The notes beneath the pieces were generated by a model. That model had not been told where the DNA came from, did no database searches, and saw nothing but the letters and a program-made list of their open reading frames with translations. Below, in pieces: positions 9,326 to 18,852 of a stretch of 64,000 bases of DNA. Every line of letters begins with the position of its first letter. Position 1 is the stretch's first letter. Origin of the DNA: Chelatococcus asaccharovorans (GTDB lineage: Bacteria; Pseudomonadota; Alphaproteobacteria; Rhizobiales; Beijerinckiaceae); the NCBI RefSeq assembly GCF_003201475.1, contig NZ_QJJK01000008.1, positions 62,001 through 126,000 on the forward strand, read 5' to 3'. A program made the translations under genes and the position numbers.

Positions 9326-11325
9326 CACGCCTACCTCCCTACCTCCATCGTCCCATAACCCGCCGCGCATTCGCGAGGGCTGGCCTCGCCGCCGCCGGTC
9401 TCGCGGCACTCTCCCGCGGCGCATGGGCGCAGTCTGCGCTCGGCCCTTCCACCATGCCGCTGCCCAGCCGCTGGGTGGAGACCCCGTTCTTCCAGACAAT
9501 GGTGGACGACGGCAAGCTGCCGCCCATCGCCGAACGCCTGCCCAAGCAGCCGCTGGTGGCCGACCTCAAGGCCCGCGGCCGCGAAATCGGCAAGCAGGGC
9601 GGCGAAATCATCACGATCGCAGCGAAATCGCGCGACCTGCGCTATCTCTCGGCGATCGCCTACAACCGCCTCGTCGGCTACGACGAGACCCTCGTTCTGC
9701 GTCCGGACGTCCTCGAATCCGTCACCAACGAGGATGATCGCGTCATCACCCTCAATCTGCGCCGCGGCCACCGGTGGTCGGACGGACATCCCTTCACCGC
9801 CGAGGACTTCCGCTACTGGTGGGAGGATGTGGCGCTCAACAAGGCGCTGTCCCCGGCCGGCCCGCCGATCTTCATGATGATCGACGGCCAGTTGCCGACC
9901 TTTTCGGTCATCGATGAGGTGACGGTGCGTTACGAATGGCAGAGGCCCAATCCGCGCTTCCTGCCGACCCTGGCACTGCCGCGCGACCCGATGATCTATC
10001 GGCCTGCGCATTACATGAAGACGTTTCACAGCAAGTATTCCGATGCGGAGGGTCTCGCCCAGGCGGCTGCGCGGGCCAAGCTCAAATCCTGGGCGGCCCT
10101 GCACAACCGCATGGATGACATGTTCGAGAACTCGAACACGGAGATTCCGACGCTCGGGCCCTGGAAGATCATGAACGCCAGCCCCGCGACGCGCTTCGTG
10201 TTCGAACGCAACCCCTACTACCATCGGGTCGACGAAGCCGGGCAGCAGCTTCCCTATGTCGACAAGATCATCGTCGATATCGCCTCGAGCGGACTGTTCC
10301 CGGCCAAGGCCAACGCCGGTGAGGTGGATTTCCTGGCGCGCGGCCTCTCCATGCCGGACATTCCCGTTCTGAAGGAAGGCGAGAAGGCCCACGGCTATCG
10401 CACACTTCTCTGGCCGATCGCCCGCGGGTCGCAGGTCGCGCTTTTTCCCAATCTCACCGTTGTCGATCCGGTCTGGCGCCAGCTCAACCGCGACGTCCGC
10501 TTCCGCCGGGCCCTGTCGCTCGGCATCGATCGCCACACCATCAACAACGCGATTTTCTTCGGGTTGGGACAGGAGGGCAACAACACGGTCCGTGAGGGTT
10601 CGGCGCTGTTCGAGCCGGCGTTCCGGACGCGCTACGGCATCTATGATCCCGAAGCCGCCAACGCCCTCCTGGACGAGATCGGCCTTACAAAACGTCGCGG
10701 TGACGGCACGCGCCTTCTATCCGACGGACGGCCGCTCGAGATCGTCGTGGAAGTCGACGGTGAAGGCGGCATGACGGTCGACACGCTGCAACTCATCGTC
10801 GAATTCTGGCGGGAGATCGGCGTCGGCCTCTTCATCAAGCCGCAGGACATCAATGTGCTGCGCAATCGCGCCTATGCCGGGTTGCCGGTGATGGTGGCGG
10901 GCTTCGGCTTGGACAATGCCATTCCGACCCCGGAAATGTTGCCGTCGGAACTCGCGCCGATCTTCCAGGACAATTTCGCCTGGCCGAAATGGGGCCAGTA
11001 TATCGAGACCAAGGGCAAGAACGGCGAAGCTTGTGACGTCAAGGAGGCCAAACGTCTGCTGACGCTGTACGAAGATTGGCTCAGCACCGCCAATGAGGTC
11101 GAGCAGGCCGGCATCTGGAAGGAAATGTTGTCAAATCATGCGGATCAGCAATGGTCGATCGGCACGGTGGCCGATGCGCTGCAGCCGATCGTCCTGCGTG
11201 ACGGCCTCGCCAACTTCCCGAAGAAGGCGCTGTATAGCTGGGATCCCACGTCGCTTGTCGGGATCTATCGGGTTGACGAAATCTATTGGGACAAGCCGGA
11301 ACGTCGGGTGGCGCAGGCATTATGA
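9322..11325 (+). CDS. ABC transporter substrate-binding protein, peptide family (SBP_bac_5)
   Basis: This 667-residue periplasmic binding protein has a twin-arginine-like leader (ITRRAFARAGLAAAGLAAL) followed by an AWAQ cleavage region, so Tat export is likely. The body shows family hallmarks: RRGHRWSDGHPFTAEDFRYW near residue 150 and RFRRALSLGIDRHTINNAIF near residue 395. It is longer than classic DppA/OppA (~540 residues) and resembles the long subgroup seen in rhizobia. The ATG at 9322 follows AGGAGGG and overlaps the ATPase stop, giving a tightly coupled operon. The substrate could be a peptide, an opine-like compound or an oligosaccharide; the family alone does not decide. Confidence 0.9.
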   Translation: MTRLPPYLHRPITRRAFARAGLAAAGLAALSRGAWAQSALGPSTMPLPSRWVETPFFQTMVDDGKLPPIAERLPKQPLVADLKARGREIGKQGGEIITIAAKSRDLRYLSAIAYNRLVGYDETLVLRPDVLESVTNEDDRVITLNLRRGHRWSDGHPFTAEDFRYWWEDVALNKALSPAGPPIFMMIDGQLPTFSVIDEVTVRYEWQRPNPRFLPTLALPRDPMIYRPAHYMKTFHSKYSDAEGLAQAAARAKLKSWAALHNRMDDMFENSNTEIPTLGPWKIMNASPATRFVFERNPYYHRVDEAGQQLPYVDKIIVDIASSGLFPAKANAGEVDFLARGLSMPDIPVLKEGEKAHGYRTLLWPIARGSQVALFPNLTVVDPVWRQLNRDVRFRRALSLGIDRHTINNAIFFGLGQEGNNTVREGSALFEPAFRTRYGIYDPEAANALLDEIGLTKRRGDGTRLLSDGRPLEIVVEVDGEGGMTVDTLQLIVEFWREIGVGLFIKPQDINVLRNRAYAGLPVMVAGFGLDNAIPTPEMLPSELAPIFQDNFAWPKWGQYIETKGKNGEACDVKEAKRLLTLYEDWLSTANEVEQAGIWKEMLSNHADQQWSIGTVADALQPIVLRDGLANFPKKALYSWDPTSLVGIYRVDEIYWDKPERRVAQAL

Positions 11326-12338
11326 TCAGCTTTCTCGTCAAGCGCTTCGCCACGATGGTGGGGACGCTCCTGCTCATCAGCGCGTTGACCTTCTTCATCA
11401 TCAAGCTTCCCCCTGGGGATTTTCTGTCGAACCAGATCGCGGAGCTGCGTTCGCAGGGCGATGCGGGGGCGGCGGCACGTGCCGACTTCCTGATCAAGCA
11501 ATATGGTCTCGATCGGCCAATCTGGGAGCAGTATCTCGTCTGGATCGGCGTGATGCCGGGCAGCAACGGCTACTCCGGGTTGCTGCAGGGCGACTGGGGC
11601 TGGTCATTCGAATATGACAAACCGGTCAACGAGGTGGTCGGCGATGCGCTCTGGCTGACCTTGCTGCTCAACCTGGCAACAGTCGCCTTCGTTCATATCG
11701 TCGCCATTCCGATCGCCATCTATTCGGCGCGACGACAGTATTCGTTCGGCGACTATGCTTTCACACTCATCGGCTATATCGGCCTCGCTGTGCCGAGCTT
11801 CCTGCTGGCTCTCATACTCCTCTATTATATGAACCGCTGGTTCGGGATATCCATCGGCGGGCTCTACGATTCGCGCTATGCGAACCAGCCGTGGACGGCG
11901 GACAAGATCAAGTCGCTCCTCCAGCATCTCATCGTGCCGACCCTGGTCATCGGGCTGGCGGGCACGGCGGCGATGATCCGGCGCATGCGCGCCAACCTGC
12001 TCGACGAGCTCAGCAAGCAGTATTACGTCACCGCCAAGGCCAAGGGGCTGCCGCCGACAAAGGCCTTGCTGAAATATCCCTTCCGCATGGCGCTCAACCC
12101 CTTCGTGTCCGATATCGGCAACCTTCTGCCGCATCTCGTCTCGGGATCGGTGCTCGTGTCCCTTGTCATGAGCCTGCCGACCGTCGGCCCCATCCTGCTC
12201 GCCGCGCTCAAATCCCAGGATCAGTTTCTTGCCGGCTTCATTCTCATGTTCGTCGCCGTGCTGACCGTCGTCGGCATGCTCATCTCGGATCTGTTGCTCG
12301 CATGGCTCGATCCGCGTATCCGGCTCGGGCAACGTTGA
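11322..12338 (+). CDS. peptide-type ABC transporter permease (first subunit, YejB/DppB type)
   Basis: This 338-residue inner-membrane permease has the BPD_transp_1 fold. An N-terminal helix (RFATMVGTLLLISALTFFII) is followed by a periplasmic loop and five further hydrophobic segments. The EAA-type coupling loop reads YYVTAKAKGLPPTKALLKYP and the tail is typical (DLLLAWLDPRIRLG). Its ATG overlaps the stop of the binding-protein gene. It pairs with the permease at 12395 and the fused ATPase at 7424. Confidence 0.93.
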   Translation: MISFLVKRFATMVGTLLLISALTFFIIKLPPGDFLSNQIAELRSQGDAGAAARADFLIKQYGLDRPIWEQYLVWIGVMPGSNGYSGLLQGDWGWSFEYDKPVNEVVGDALWLTLLLNLATVAFVHIVAIPIAIYSARRQYSFGDYAFTLIGYIGLAVPSFLLALILLYYMNRWFGISIGGLYDSRYANQPWTADKIKSLLQHLIVPTLVIGLAGTAAMIRRMRANLLDELSKQYYVTAKAKGLPPTKALLKYPFRMALNPFVSDIGNLLPHLVSGSVLVSLVMSLPTVGPILLAALKSQDQFLAGFILMFVAVLTVVGMLISDLLLAWLDPRIRLGQR

Positions 12339-12394
12339 CATGCAAGCGACACTGATTTGCGGGGAACCATGATTGACGCATCGCGAGGTGAACC

Positions 12395-13570
12395 ATGACG
12401 ATGACTCGTGATGCAGGGACAAGCGCAACGGCACATTTCGTTGACAAGGCGCCTTTTGACCCCGGCCTTGCCGATCCTGGCACGGGTGAGGATGAACGCT
12501 TCTACCAGGCATCCTCGCTGAAGCTGATCTGGTGGAAGTTCAAGCGCCATCGGCTTGCGGTCGTTTCGGCGATCATCCTCCTGTTTTTCTACCTCAGCAT
12601 CCCCTTCGTCGAGCTGATCGCGCCCTACGGGCAGAACCAGCGCAACGGCAATTTTCTCTACGCGCCGCCGCAGGGAGTCCATCTCTTCCACGAGGGCCGG
12701 TTCGTCGGCCCCTTCGTCTATCCCTATTCCTTCACCTTCAACCTCGACACCTTCACCCGCGACTATGTCGTCGACCGCACGAAGCCGCAGCCGCTGCGCT
12801 TCTTCTGCGAGGGCGAGCGCTACAGCTTCTGGGGCCTCCTGGACGCGCGTGCGCATCTCGTCTGTCCGCCTGAGGGCGGCACCTTCTTCCTCCTCGGCAC
12901 CGACAGGCTCGGCCGCGACGTCTTCTCGCGCATCATCTATGGCGGGCGTATTTCGCTGACGGTCGGCATCGTCGGAATCGCCGTGTCCTTCGCGCTCGGT
13001 CTGTTCTTTGGCGGCATCGCCGGTTATCTCGGCGGCTGGGTCGACAATGTCGTGCAGCGGATGATCGAGATTCTCCGCTCACTGCCGGAACTGCCGCTGT
13101 GGCTCGCCCTCTCGGCCGCCCTGCCCGCCAACTGGAGCCCGCTGCTCGTCTTTTTCGGCATCACCATCATCCTGGGACTGCTCGACTGGCCCGGGCTGGC
13201 GCGGGCGGTGCGCTCCAAGCTGCTGGCGCTGCGCGAGGAAGAATATGTGCGGGCAGCCGTGCTGATGGGGGCCTCGCGGCGCCGCATCATCGCGCGTCAT
13301 CTGATCCCCAACTTCATGAGCCATCTGATCGCATCGGCGACGCTGTCGATCCCCTCGATGATCCTGGGCGAGACGGCGCTGTCCTTCCTCGGTCTTGGGC
13401 TGCGGCCACCGATCACCAGCTGGGGCGTGCTCCTCAACGAGGCGCAGAACCTCGCGGCCGTCAACCTGCAACCCTGGCTGCTGTGGCCGATCGCGCCGGT
13501 GGTGCTCGTCGTGCTCGCCTTCAACTTCATGGGCGATGGACTGCGCGACGCGGCCGATCCCTATCACTGA
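12395..13570 (+). CDS. peptide-type ABC transporter permease (second subunit, YejE/DppC type)
   Basis: This 391-residue permease has an extended cytoplasmic N-terminus, a first transmembrane helix (LAVVSAIILLFFYLSIPFVE) and a large periplasmic insert of about 120 residues, as in the YejE group. The core permease domain starts near GTDRLGRDVFSRIIYGGRIS. The coupling loop is EEYVRAAVLMGASRRRIIARH. The 56-bp gap before it is the only spacer in this operon, and GAGG lies 5-6 bp ahead of the ATG. An in-frame ATG two codons later is an alternative start. Confidence 0.92.
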   Translation: MTMTRDAGTSATAHFVDKAPFDPGLADPGTGEDERFYQASSLKLIWWKFKRHRLAVVSAIILLFFYLSIPFVELIAPYGQNQRNGNFLYAPPQGVHLFHEGRFVGPFVYPYSFTFNLDTFTRDYVVDRTKPQPLRFFCEGERYSFWGLLDARAHLVCPPEGGTFFLLGTDRLGRDVFSRIIYGGRISLTVGIVGIAVSFALGLFFGGIAGYLGGWVDNVVQRMIEILRSLPELPLWLALSAALPANWSPLLVFFGITIILGLLDWPGLARAVRSKLLALREEEYVRAAVLMGASRRRIIARHLIPNFMSHLIASATLSIPSMILGETALSFLGLGLRPPITSWGVLLNEAQNLAAVNLQPWLLWPIAPVVLVVLAFNFMGDGLRDAADPYH

Positions 13571-13602
13571 ACCGCCCCGGAAAGCGTTGCGGCACAAAAG
13601 AA

Positions 13603-13623
13603 CAGCCCGCCTAAGGCGGGCTG
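13603..13623 (-). terminator. stem-loop terminator of the PRC-barrel gene
   Basis: A perfect 9-bp stem (CAGCCCGCC/GGCGGGCTG) with a TAA loop. On the minus strand it is followed by TTCTTTTG, so it best fits termination of the leftward PRC-barrel gene; it may also stop the importer operon entering from the left. Confidence 0.75.
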
Positions 13624-13671
13624 CAAGTGGGAACCGGAGGTCGTTTCGGAACCGGAGGTCGTTCTATTGCC

Positions 13672-14253
13672 TTAACGGGCGGGCGCGGCAGGCGCTCCTG
13701 GCGCCGCGGCAGGCGGGTTCGCCCGGCTCGTCGACCCGGTCGTCATGGAATCGGTATCGTCTGCGCGCTTGAACTCAGGCGCATTCTGCAGCTCGGCCTT
13801 GCTCGCCTGCACCATGATCTTCGGCGTATTGGCCGCGTTGCCGTCCGGGGTGATCTGGAGGGCCTGCATCGGCATGGCCACGTTCTTCTGGCCCAGCCCC
13901 AGGAACCCGCCGACACCAACGACGACGCCCTCCACGGTACCATTCTGGGCGATCAACAGATCGTTGATCTCACCGATGGAGGCATCCTCGCTGCCGACGA
14001 CGGACGCGCCGATGAGCTTGGAGCCGAGCAACTGGTTACTGGTCTGCTGACCGATATAGGTGACCGCCCCCGAGGGCGCACGCGTCGCATTGGTCGCCGC
14101 TCCGGGTGCAGCACCAGGCGCAGCCGGAGCCATCGCCGGCGGTTTACTGCCCGAAGGGGCGGCGGGGGACGGACTCGTCGCATTCTGCGCAAGAACCGGA
14201 CCGGCAGCCAGCGCGGTCATCAATGCTGTCGCAATTGTCAGATGCTTGATCAT
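13672..14253 (-). CDS. exported PRC-barrel domain protein
   Basis: This 193-residue protein has a clear Sec signal (MIKHLTIATALMTALAAGPVLAQ), a Pro/Ala-rich linker and a PRC-barrel-like domain. The domain spans about residues 70-150 (LGSKLIGASVVGSEDASIGEINDLLI, then GTVEGVVVGVGGFLGLGQK) and a low-complexity Ala/Pro tail follows. The frame stays open much further upstream, but AAGGAGAGG 7 bp before the ATG at 14253 and the signal peptide fix the start. An exact EcfG-type promoter lies 44 bp upstream, matching the known habit of PRC-barrel proteins to belong to the general stress response in this class. Its molecular role is not known. Confidence 0.88.
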   Translation of the reverse strand: MIKHLTIATALMTALAAGPVLAQNATSPSPAAPSGSKPPAMAPAAPGAAPGAATNATRAPSGAVTYIGQQTSNQLLGSKLIGASVVGSEDASIGEINDLLIAQNGTVEGVVVGVGGFLGLGQKNVAMPMQALQITPDGNAANTPKIMVQASKAELQNAPEFKRADDTDSMTTGSTSRANPPAAAPGAPAAPAR

Positions 14254-14296
14254 CGTTATGCCTCTCCTTGTTACGAAATGGTCGCTCTGGAGATTG

Positions 14297-14321
14297 AACG
14301 ACGTGAGCAGCCGATGGTTCC
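14297..14321 (-). promoter_or_regulatory. EcfG-type (general stress sigma factor) promoter
   Basis: Read on the minus strand the sequence is GGAAC, 16 bp, CGTT: an exact match to the alphaproteobacterial EcfG consensus with correct spacing. It is placed 44 bp before the start of the PRC-barrel gene. No sigma-70-like alternative was as convincing. Confidence 0.7.
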
Positions 14322-14507
14322 CTGATATAGCCAGATACTTGAACAGCATTCCCCTCAATCTATACGTGGGCGTTGCCTCATCAGTCGGAGAAAAATACGG
14401 CTCGAGAGGGTATAATACCAAACGCGACGCTTCAGTTTCCAACGACCATCTAAAGCGTTGCTGGCGGCGAAATTCTTTGGCGCGACGACCTGACCGCGTC
14501 GCCATGA

Positions 14508-14540
14508 ATTCCGGGCTCGCCGCTGATGCGAGCCCGGAAT
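14508..14540. repeat. REP-like palindrome
   Basis: A perfect 13-bp inverted repeat (ATTCCGGGCTCGC and its complement) with a 7-nt loop lies in the 565-bp gap between the PRC-barrel and helicase genes. It lacks a T-run on either side, so it looks more like a dispersed palindromic element than a terminator. Apart from this and the promoter, I see nothing else in 14254-14818. Confidence 0.6.
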
Positions 14541-14818
14541 GACGCGGGTTTACCTCCGAACGCCGCAGGCTTAAGCCGGCATGCGACCAAAGACGGCAGG
14601 CATTCCGCTTGACTTTTGGAGCGGTTGGGACCAGTTCAAGGATACCGGTGTGGGCACTATGCCATCGGCAGCGTGAGCGATGATGAAAATCGTCGCCCGC
14701 CGACAGCCCGCACCTCACCGAACAGCCCAATCACGCGGGGCGTTCATCTCCCCGCGCTCGCGACCTGCAACGCCGTCGGCTTGCAGAGTCGGTGTGTTGT
14801 TTTGGAAAGAATTTCAGA

Positions 14819-16345
14819 TTGACTCAATTTACGGATCTGGGCCTTAACCCGCTTCTGCTCAAGGCCCTCGAAGGTGAAGGCTATCACACGCCGACACCCA
14901 TTCAGGCTCAGAGTATTCCCCATCTTCTCAAAGGCCATGACCTCCTCGGAATAGCCCAGACGGGCACCGGTAAAACGGCGGCCTTTGCCCTTCCGATCCT
15001 GCACAAGCTCGCCGCGAACAAGGAGCCGCGCCGGCGCCATGCCTGCCGGGCGCTCGTGCTGAGCCCGACGCGCGAACTGGCGAGCCAGATCGCCGACAGC
15101 TTCCGCACCTACGGCCGGCATCTCGGCCTGACGATTGCCGTCTGCTTCGGCGGCGTCGGCGTGCGCCCCCAGGCCATGCAGCTTGCCCAGGGCGTCGACG
15201 TTCTCGTTGCGACTCCCGGCCGGCTGATCGACCATCTCGATGGCCGCGCGGTGAATCTCGGCAGCGTCGAAGTCTTCGTCCTCGACGAGGCCGATCAGAT
15301 GCTCGACATGGGCTTTATCCATGCCATCCGGCGTATCCTTCCGGGCCTGCCCAAGTCCAGGCAAAACCTGTTCTTCTCGGCGACGATGCCGAAGGAGATC
15401 GGTGCTCTGGCGGCGGAATTCCTGAAGGATCCCGTCAAGGTTTCGGTGACGCCGGTCGCCACCACGGCGGAACGCGTCGAGCAGCAGGTGATCTTCGTCG
15501 AAGCCGCGCACAAGCGGAACCTTCTCGCCAGGACCCTGCGTGAGGTGGTCAAGGGTCGCACGCTCGTCTTCGCCCGCACCAAGCACGGTGCCGACCGCAT
15601 CGTGCGGCATCTGGAACAGGACGGCGTCCGCTCTGCGGCCATCCATGGCAACAAGAGCCAGGGGCAGCGCGAGAAGGCGCTGGCCGAGTTCCGGTCCGGC
15701 CGCACGCCGATTCTCGTGGCGACCGACATCGCGGCGCGCGGCATCGATGTGGATGGCGTCACGCACGTGATCAACTTCGACTTGCCGAATGTGCCGGAAT
15801 CCTATGTGCACCGCATCGGCCGCACGGCCCGCGCGGGCGCCGAAGGGTCCGCGATCTCCTTCTGCGATGCCGATGAACGCGCCTATCTGCGCGACATCGA
15901 GAAGCTGACGCGTCAGAAAATTCCGGCAACCGACGGTCGGGCCGACCAGTCCACACCGCTGGAACTTTTCTCCGCAAAGCCGCAGACCAAGCGCCAGGGC
16001 GGCAATGGCGGCAACGCCGGCGGTCGGGCGCGGCCGCAAGGCGGCTTCGGCGGGGCTGGCCGCGGCAGCCACGGCTCCCATCCGTCACGGGGAGGCGACT
16101 ATGGCCACAGCCGCGACGGTCAAGGCGATGGTCGCAGCCCTGCCGCCGCCGGCGCATCGCAGCAGCATGCATCGAGCCAGGGTCGCGGCCAGGGTCATGG
16201 CGGCAACGCGGGCCGCGGATCAGGCCATGCAAGCGGTTTCGGCGGTCGCCCCGGCGGCCGCGACGGGGCGCCGGCGGGAGCTCCTGCCGGCCGGCCGCGT
16301 CGTCCCCGCTACAAGGGCCCTGCCTCGCGCAGCGCGCAGTCGTAG
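14819..16345 (+). CDS. DEAD-box ATP-dependent RNA helicase (RhlE-like)
   Basis: This is an RNA-unwinding ATPase with all core motifs in order: Q-motif (FTDLGL...TPTPIQ), motif I AQTGTGKT, Ia PTRELA, Ib TPGR, II DEAD, III SAT, IV LVFARTKHGADRI, V ARGIDVDGVTHVINFD and VI HRIGRTARAG. The core ends near residue 375; the remaining ~130 residues are Gly/Arg/His-rich and disordered, a usual RNA-binding tail. The start is taken as TTG 14819 (giving MTQFTDLGL) with GGAAAGA 8 bp upstream; an ATG nine codons earlier is possible. The gene stands alone. Confidence 0.93.
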   Translation: MTQFTDLGLNPLLLKALEGEGYHTPTPIQAQSIPHLLKGHDLLGIAQTGTGKTAAFALPILHKLAANKEPRRRHACRALVLSPTRELASQIADSFRTYGRHLGLTIAVCFGGVGVRPQAMQLAQGVDVLVATPGRLIDHLDGRAVNLGSVEVFVLDEADQMLDMGFIHAIRRILPGLPKSRQNLFFSATMPKEIGALAAEFLKDPVKVSVTPVATTAERVEQQVIFVEAAHKRNLLARTLREVVKGRTLVFARTKHGADRIVRHLEQDGVRSAAIHGNKSQGQREKALAEFRSGRTPILVATDIAARGIDVDGVTHVINFDLPNVPESYVHRIGRTARAGAEGSAISFCDADERAYLRDIEKLTRQKIPATDGRADQSTPLELFSAKPQTKRQGGNGGNAGGRARPQGGFGGAGRGSHGSHPSRGGDYGHSRDGQGDGRSPAAAGASQQHASSQGRGQGHGGNAGRGSGHASGFGGRPGGRDGAPAGAPAGRPRRPRYKGPASRSAQS

Positions 16346-16370
16346 ACGCACGATCCGATCGAACCGCGCC

Positions 16371-16395
16371 GATCCCTCCCCTGAGGGGAGGGATC
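16371..16395. terminator. inverted repeat between convergent genes
   Basis: A perfect 11-bp inverted repeat (GATCCCTCCCC/GGGGAGGGATC) with a TGA loop sits between the convergent helicase and MocR genes. There is no T-run, but the position fits a shared transcription stop. Similar CCCTCCCC/GGGGAGGG palindromes recur at 21.6-21.75 kb. Confidence 0.5.
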
Positions 16396-16408
16396 AACGC
16401 GCTTTGGA

Positions 16409-17818
16409 CTAAGCGCCCCCATCCCGGGCCTGGGCGAGAACAGCACGCAATACATCGAAAATGCGCTCGTCGGATGTTTGCGAGACATTGAACCGCAGGA
16501 AGTTCGTCGCGGTTTGCGACAGGCTGAACGCGTTTCCCGGCGCCAGCACGACATTCCGCGCGAGCGCTGCGCGTGCAATATCGGCGGCGTCCAGTCCATC
16601 CGGCAGGCGCGCCCACAGAAACATGCCGGCCTGCGGCTCGATCCAGGGCATGATGCCCATCGCCTTCAACTTTGCCGCAACCTCGAACCTCGCCTTGGCG
16701 AGGCGGCTGCGCAGCGTCTCCACATGCTTCCTGTAGCCGCCGTCGCTCAGGACACGCAGGACAAGTTCCGCGTTGAGCCGACCACCGCCGAATGAGGTCG
16801 CGATCTTGAGATCGGTCAGACCCTCGATCCAGTCGCGCCGGGCGGCGATGAAGCCGCAGCGGGCCGACGCGGACAGCGTCTTGGAAAAGCTGCCGATATG
16901 GATGACGCGGTCGAGCCCGTCATAGGCCGCGAGGCGAGCCCCCGGTAGGGGCTCGAAATCGGCAAATATGTCGTCCTCGATGATGGTGAGCGCGCATTGA
17001 TGGGCGAGCTTCAACAGCTTGTGGGCGACGACGGGTGAGAGCGTGGCGCCGGTCGGGTTATGGATCCCTGAGTTGGTGATGTAGAGCCGGGGCCGGTGTT
17101 CCGCGAGCGCTTGCGCGAAGAGCGCAACATCCGGTCCCGTAGGCGTATAAGGCACGCCGACGATCCGCGCGCGATGCGCCCTCAGCAGGGCATGGAAGTT
17201 GAAATAGCAGGGATCGTCGACCAGCACGGTGTCGCCAGGCTCGATCAGGAAGCGGCACAGGATATCAATGGCCTGGGTCCCGGAATCGGCCAGCACGATC
17301 TGATCCGGGGAGGCCTCCATCCCGCGCTCGGCCATGCGCCGGGCGATGAGCTGGCGCAGGGGTGGCAGGCCAAGCGGAGAGCTGTACTCGGACAAGACCG
17401 CGGGATCGGCACGGGAGACGGATCGAAGCGCGCGCCTGAGGCTGTCCTCCGGAAGCCATGCGGGGGGAAGCCATCCGCAGCCCGGCTTGAGGTCGCCAGG
17501 GCCCGCTTCCAATGATTGCCGCGAAATCCAGAAGGGGTCGATAGCACGGTCGAGCCTAGGACCAATCTCCGAAAGCGACAACGGAGCCGTCTGGCTGGCG
17601 ACAAAGAAGCCTGAGCCGGGCCGGGAGTGGATCGCGCCCTCGGCGACCAGGCGCTCATAGGCCTCGACGACCGTGGAGGCCGAGACCTTCAATGTGCCTG
17701 CCAGCCCGCGGATCGAAGGCAACTTGGCGCCCGCGGTCAGACTGCGACCGGCGATGCGCTGCCGGATCGTCGCCATCACCATCGCCACCCGCGTGCGCCC
17801 GACCGCCGGTTCATCCAT
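16409..17818 (-). CDS. MocR-type transcription regulator (GntR winged helix fused to aminotransferase-like domain)
   Basis: An N-terminal GntR winged helix covers about residues 8-75 (ATIRQRIAGRSLTAGAKLPS, then LKVSASTVVEAYERLVAEG and RPGSGFFV). A fold-type I aminotransferase domain follows. The PLP lysine is in SFSKTLSASARCGF, and GIHNPTGATLS and EDDIFADF supply further cofactor-site residues. Such proteins use PLP or amines as effectors. The frame opens at 17899, but homologues begin just before the winged helix, so I chose the ATG at 17818 (alternative 17839). It is divergent from the EamA exporter at 17926, its likeliest target by analogy with other MocR-transporter pairs. Confidence 0.87.
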   Translation of the reverse strand: MDEPAVGRTRVAMVMATIRQRIAGRSLTAGAKLPSIRGLAGTLKVSASTVVEAYERLVAEGAIHSRPGSGFFVASQTAPLSLSEIGPRLDRAIDPFWISRQSLEAGPGDLKPGCGWLPPAWLPEDSLRRALRSVSRADPAVLSEYSSPLGLPPLRQLIARRMAERGMEASPDQIVLADSGTQAIDILCRFLIEPGDTVLVDDPCYFNFHALLRAHRARIVGVPYTPTGPDVALFAQALAEHRPRLYITNSGIHNPTGATLSPVVAHKLLKLAHQCALTIIEDDIFADFEPLPGARLAAYDGLDRVIHIGSFSKTLSASARCGFIAARRDWIEGLTDLKIATSFGGGRLNAELVLRVLSDGGYRKHVETLRSRLAKARFEVAAKLKAMGIMPWIEPQAGMFLWARLPDGLDAADIARAALARNVVLAPGNAFSLSQTATNFLRFNVSQTSDERIFDVLRAVLAQARDGGA

Positions 17819-17925
17819 CTGTACCGAGCCCTTTAGCATAACAGTTCGATGAAACCGTACTGGATTGTCGCTGGCCACGCCAGCGGTGGCGAGGGACAAA
17901 AGCGCGACAAGCGAGAGAATGCGGC

Positions 17926-18852
17926 ATGGACCAGTCAGCGCGTGGGTGGATCAGCGGTCTCGCCGGCGTGGCGATCTTCAGCGGGTCGCTGCCCGCCACC
18001 CGCGTGGCCGTGATGCAGTTCGATCCCGTGTTCCTGACAGTAGCCCGCGCGGCCATCGCCGGCCTTCTGGCGCTCGGCCTGCTCTTCGCCTTCAAGGAGA
18101 AGCGCCCGACACGGGACGATTTCATCTCCCTGGTCATTGTCAGCATGGGCGTCGTCGTCGGTTTCCCGCTGCTGACCGCCTTGGCGTTGCAGCACGTGAC
18201 ATCGGCGCATTCGATTGTCTTCATCGGTCTGCTGCCGCTCGCGACCGCCATGTTCGGGGTCATCCGCGGGGGCGAGCGGCCCAAGCCCCTGTTCTGGCTG
18301 TTCTCGGCCCTGGGCAGCGCTGTTGTCGCGGGCTTTGCCGCGTTCCAGGGGCTTGCCGCTTCACCCGTCGGCGATGGTCTGATGCTGGCCGCGATCATCG
18401 TCTGCGGGCTCGGCTACGCGGAAGGCGCGCAGTTGTCCCGCAGGCTTGGTGGCTGGCAGGTGATCTCCTGGGCTCTTGTCCTGTCGCTGCCGGTGATGAT
18501 CGCGCTGGCGATCGTCTCCATGCCGCCGACATTCTCCGGCATCGAAGCGCCCGCCTGGATCGGCCTGGCCTATGTTTCGCTGTTCAGCATGTTGATCGGC
18601 TTCTTCTTCTGGTATCGAGGTCTGGCGCTAGGCGGGATAGCCGCAGTGAGCCAGTTGCAGCTCCTGCAGCCGTTCTTCGGTCTGGCGCTCGCCGCCACGC
18701 TCTTGCACGAACCGGTGACGACGACGATGCTGGTGGTGACGATCGCGGTGATCTTGTGCGTAGCCGGCGCGCGCAAGTTCGCGAAATCGTCGAGTTCGCC
18801 CGGCCGAGACGAAAAAGGGCATGCCGATGTATGTACCACCCGCATTCCGTGA
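17926..18852 (+). CDS. EamA/DMT-superfamily transporter
   Basis: This 308-residue integral membrane protein has ten predicted hydrophobic helices arranged as two EamA repeats. The first repeat starts GWISGLAGVAIFSGSLPATR, the second near DGLMLAAIIVCGLGYAEG. The conserved end LLQPFFGLALAATLLHEPVT is typical of drug/metabolite exporters of the RhtA/YdcZ class. It probably moves an amino acid or small metabolite. Divergent transcription from the MocR gene suggests effector-controlled expression. Its last 26 bases overlap the start of paiB, so the two are likely co-expressed. Confidence 0.88.
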   Translation: MDQSARGWISGLAGVAIFSGSLPATRVAVMQFDPVFLTVARAAIAGLLALGLLFAFKEKRPTRDDFISLVIVSMGVVVGFPLLTALALQHVTSAHSIVFIGLLPLATAMFGVIRGGERPKPLFWLFSALGSAVVAGFAAFQGLAASPVGDGLMLAAIIVCGLGYAEGAQLSRRLGGWQVISWALVLSLPVMIALAIVSMPPTFSGIEAPAWIGLAYVSLFSMLIGFFFWYRGLALGGIAAVSQLQLLQPFFGLALAATLLHEPVTTTMLVVTIAVILCVAGARKFAKSSSSPGRDEKGHADVCTTRIP

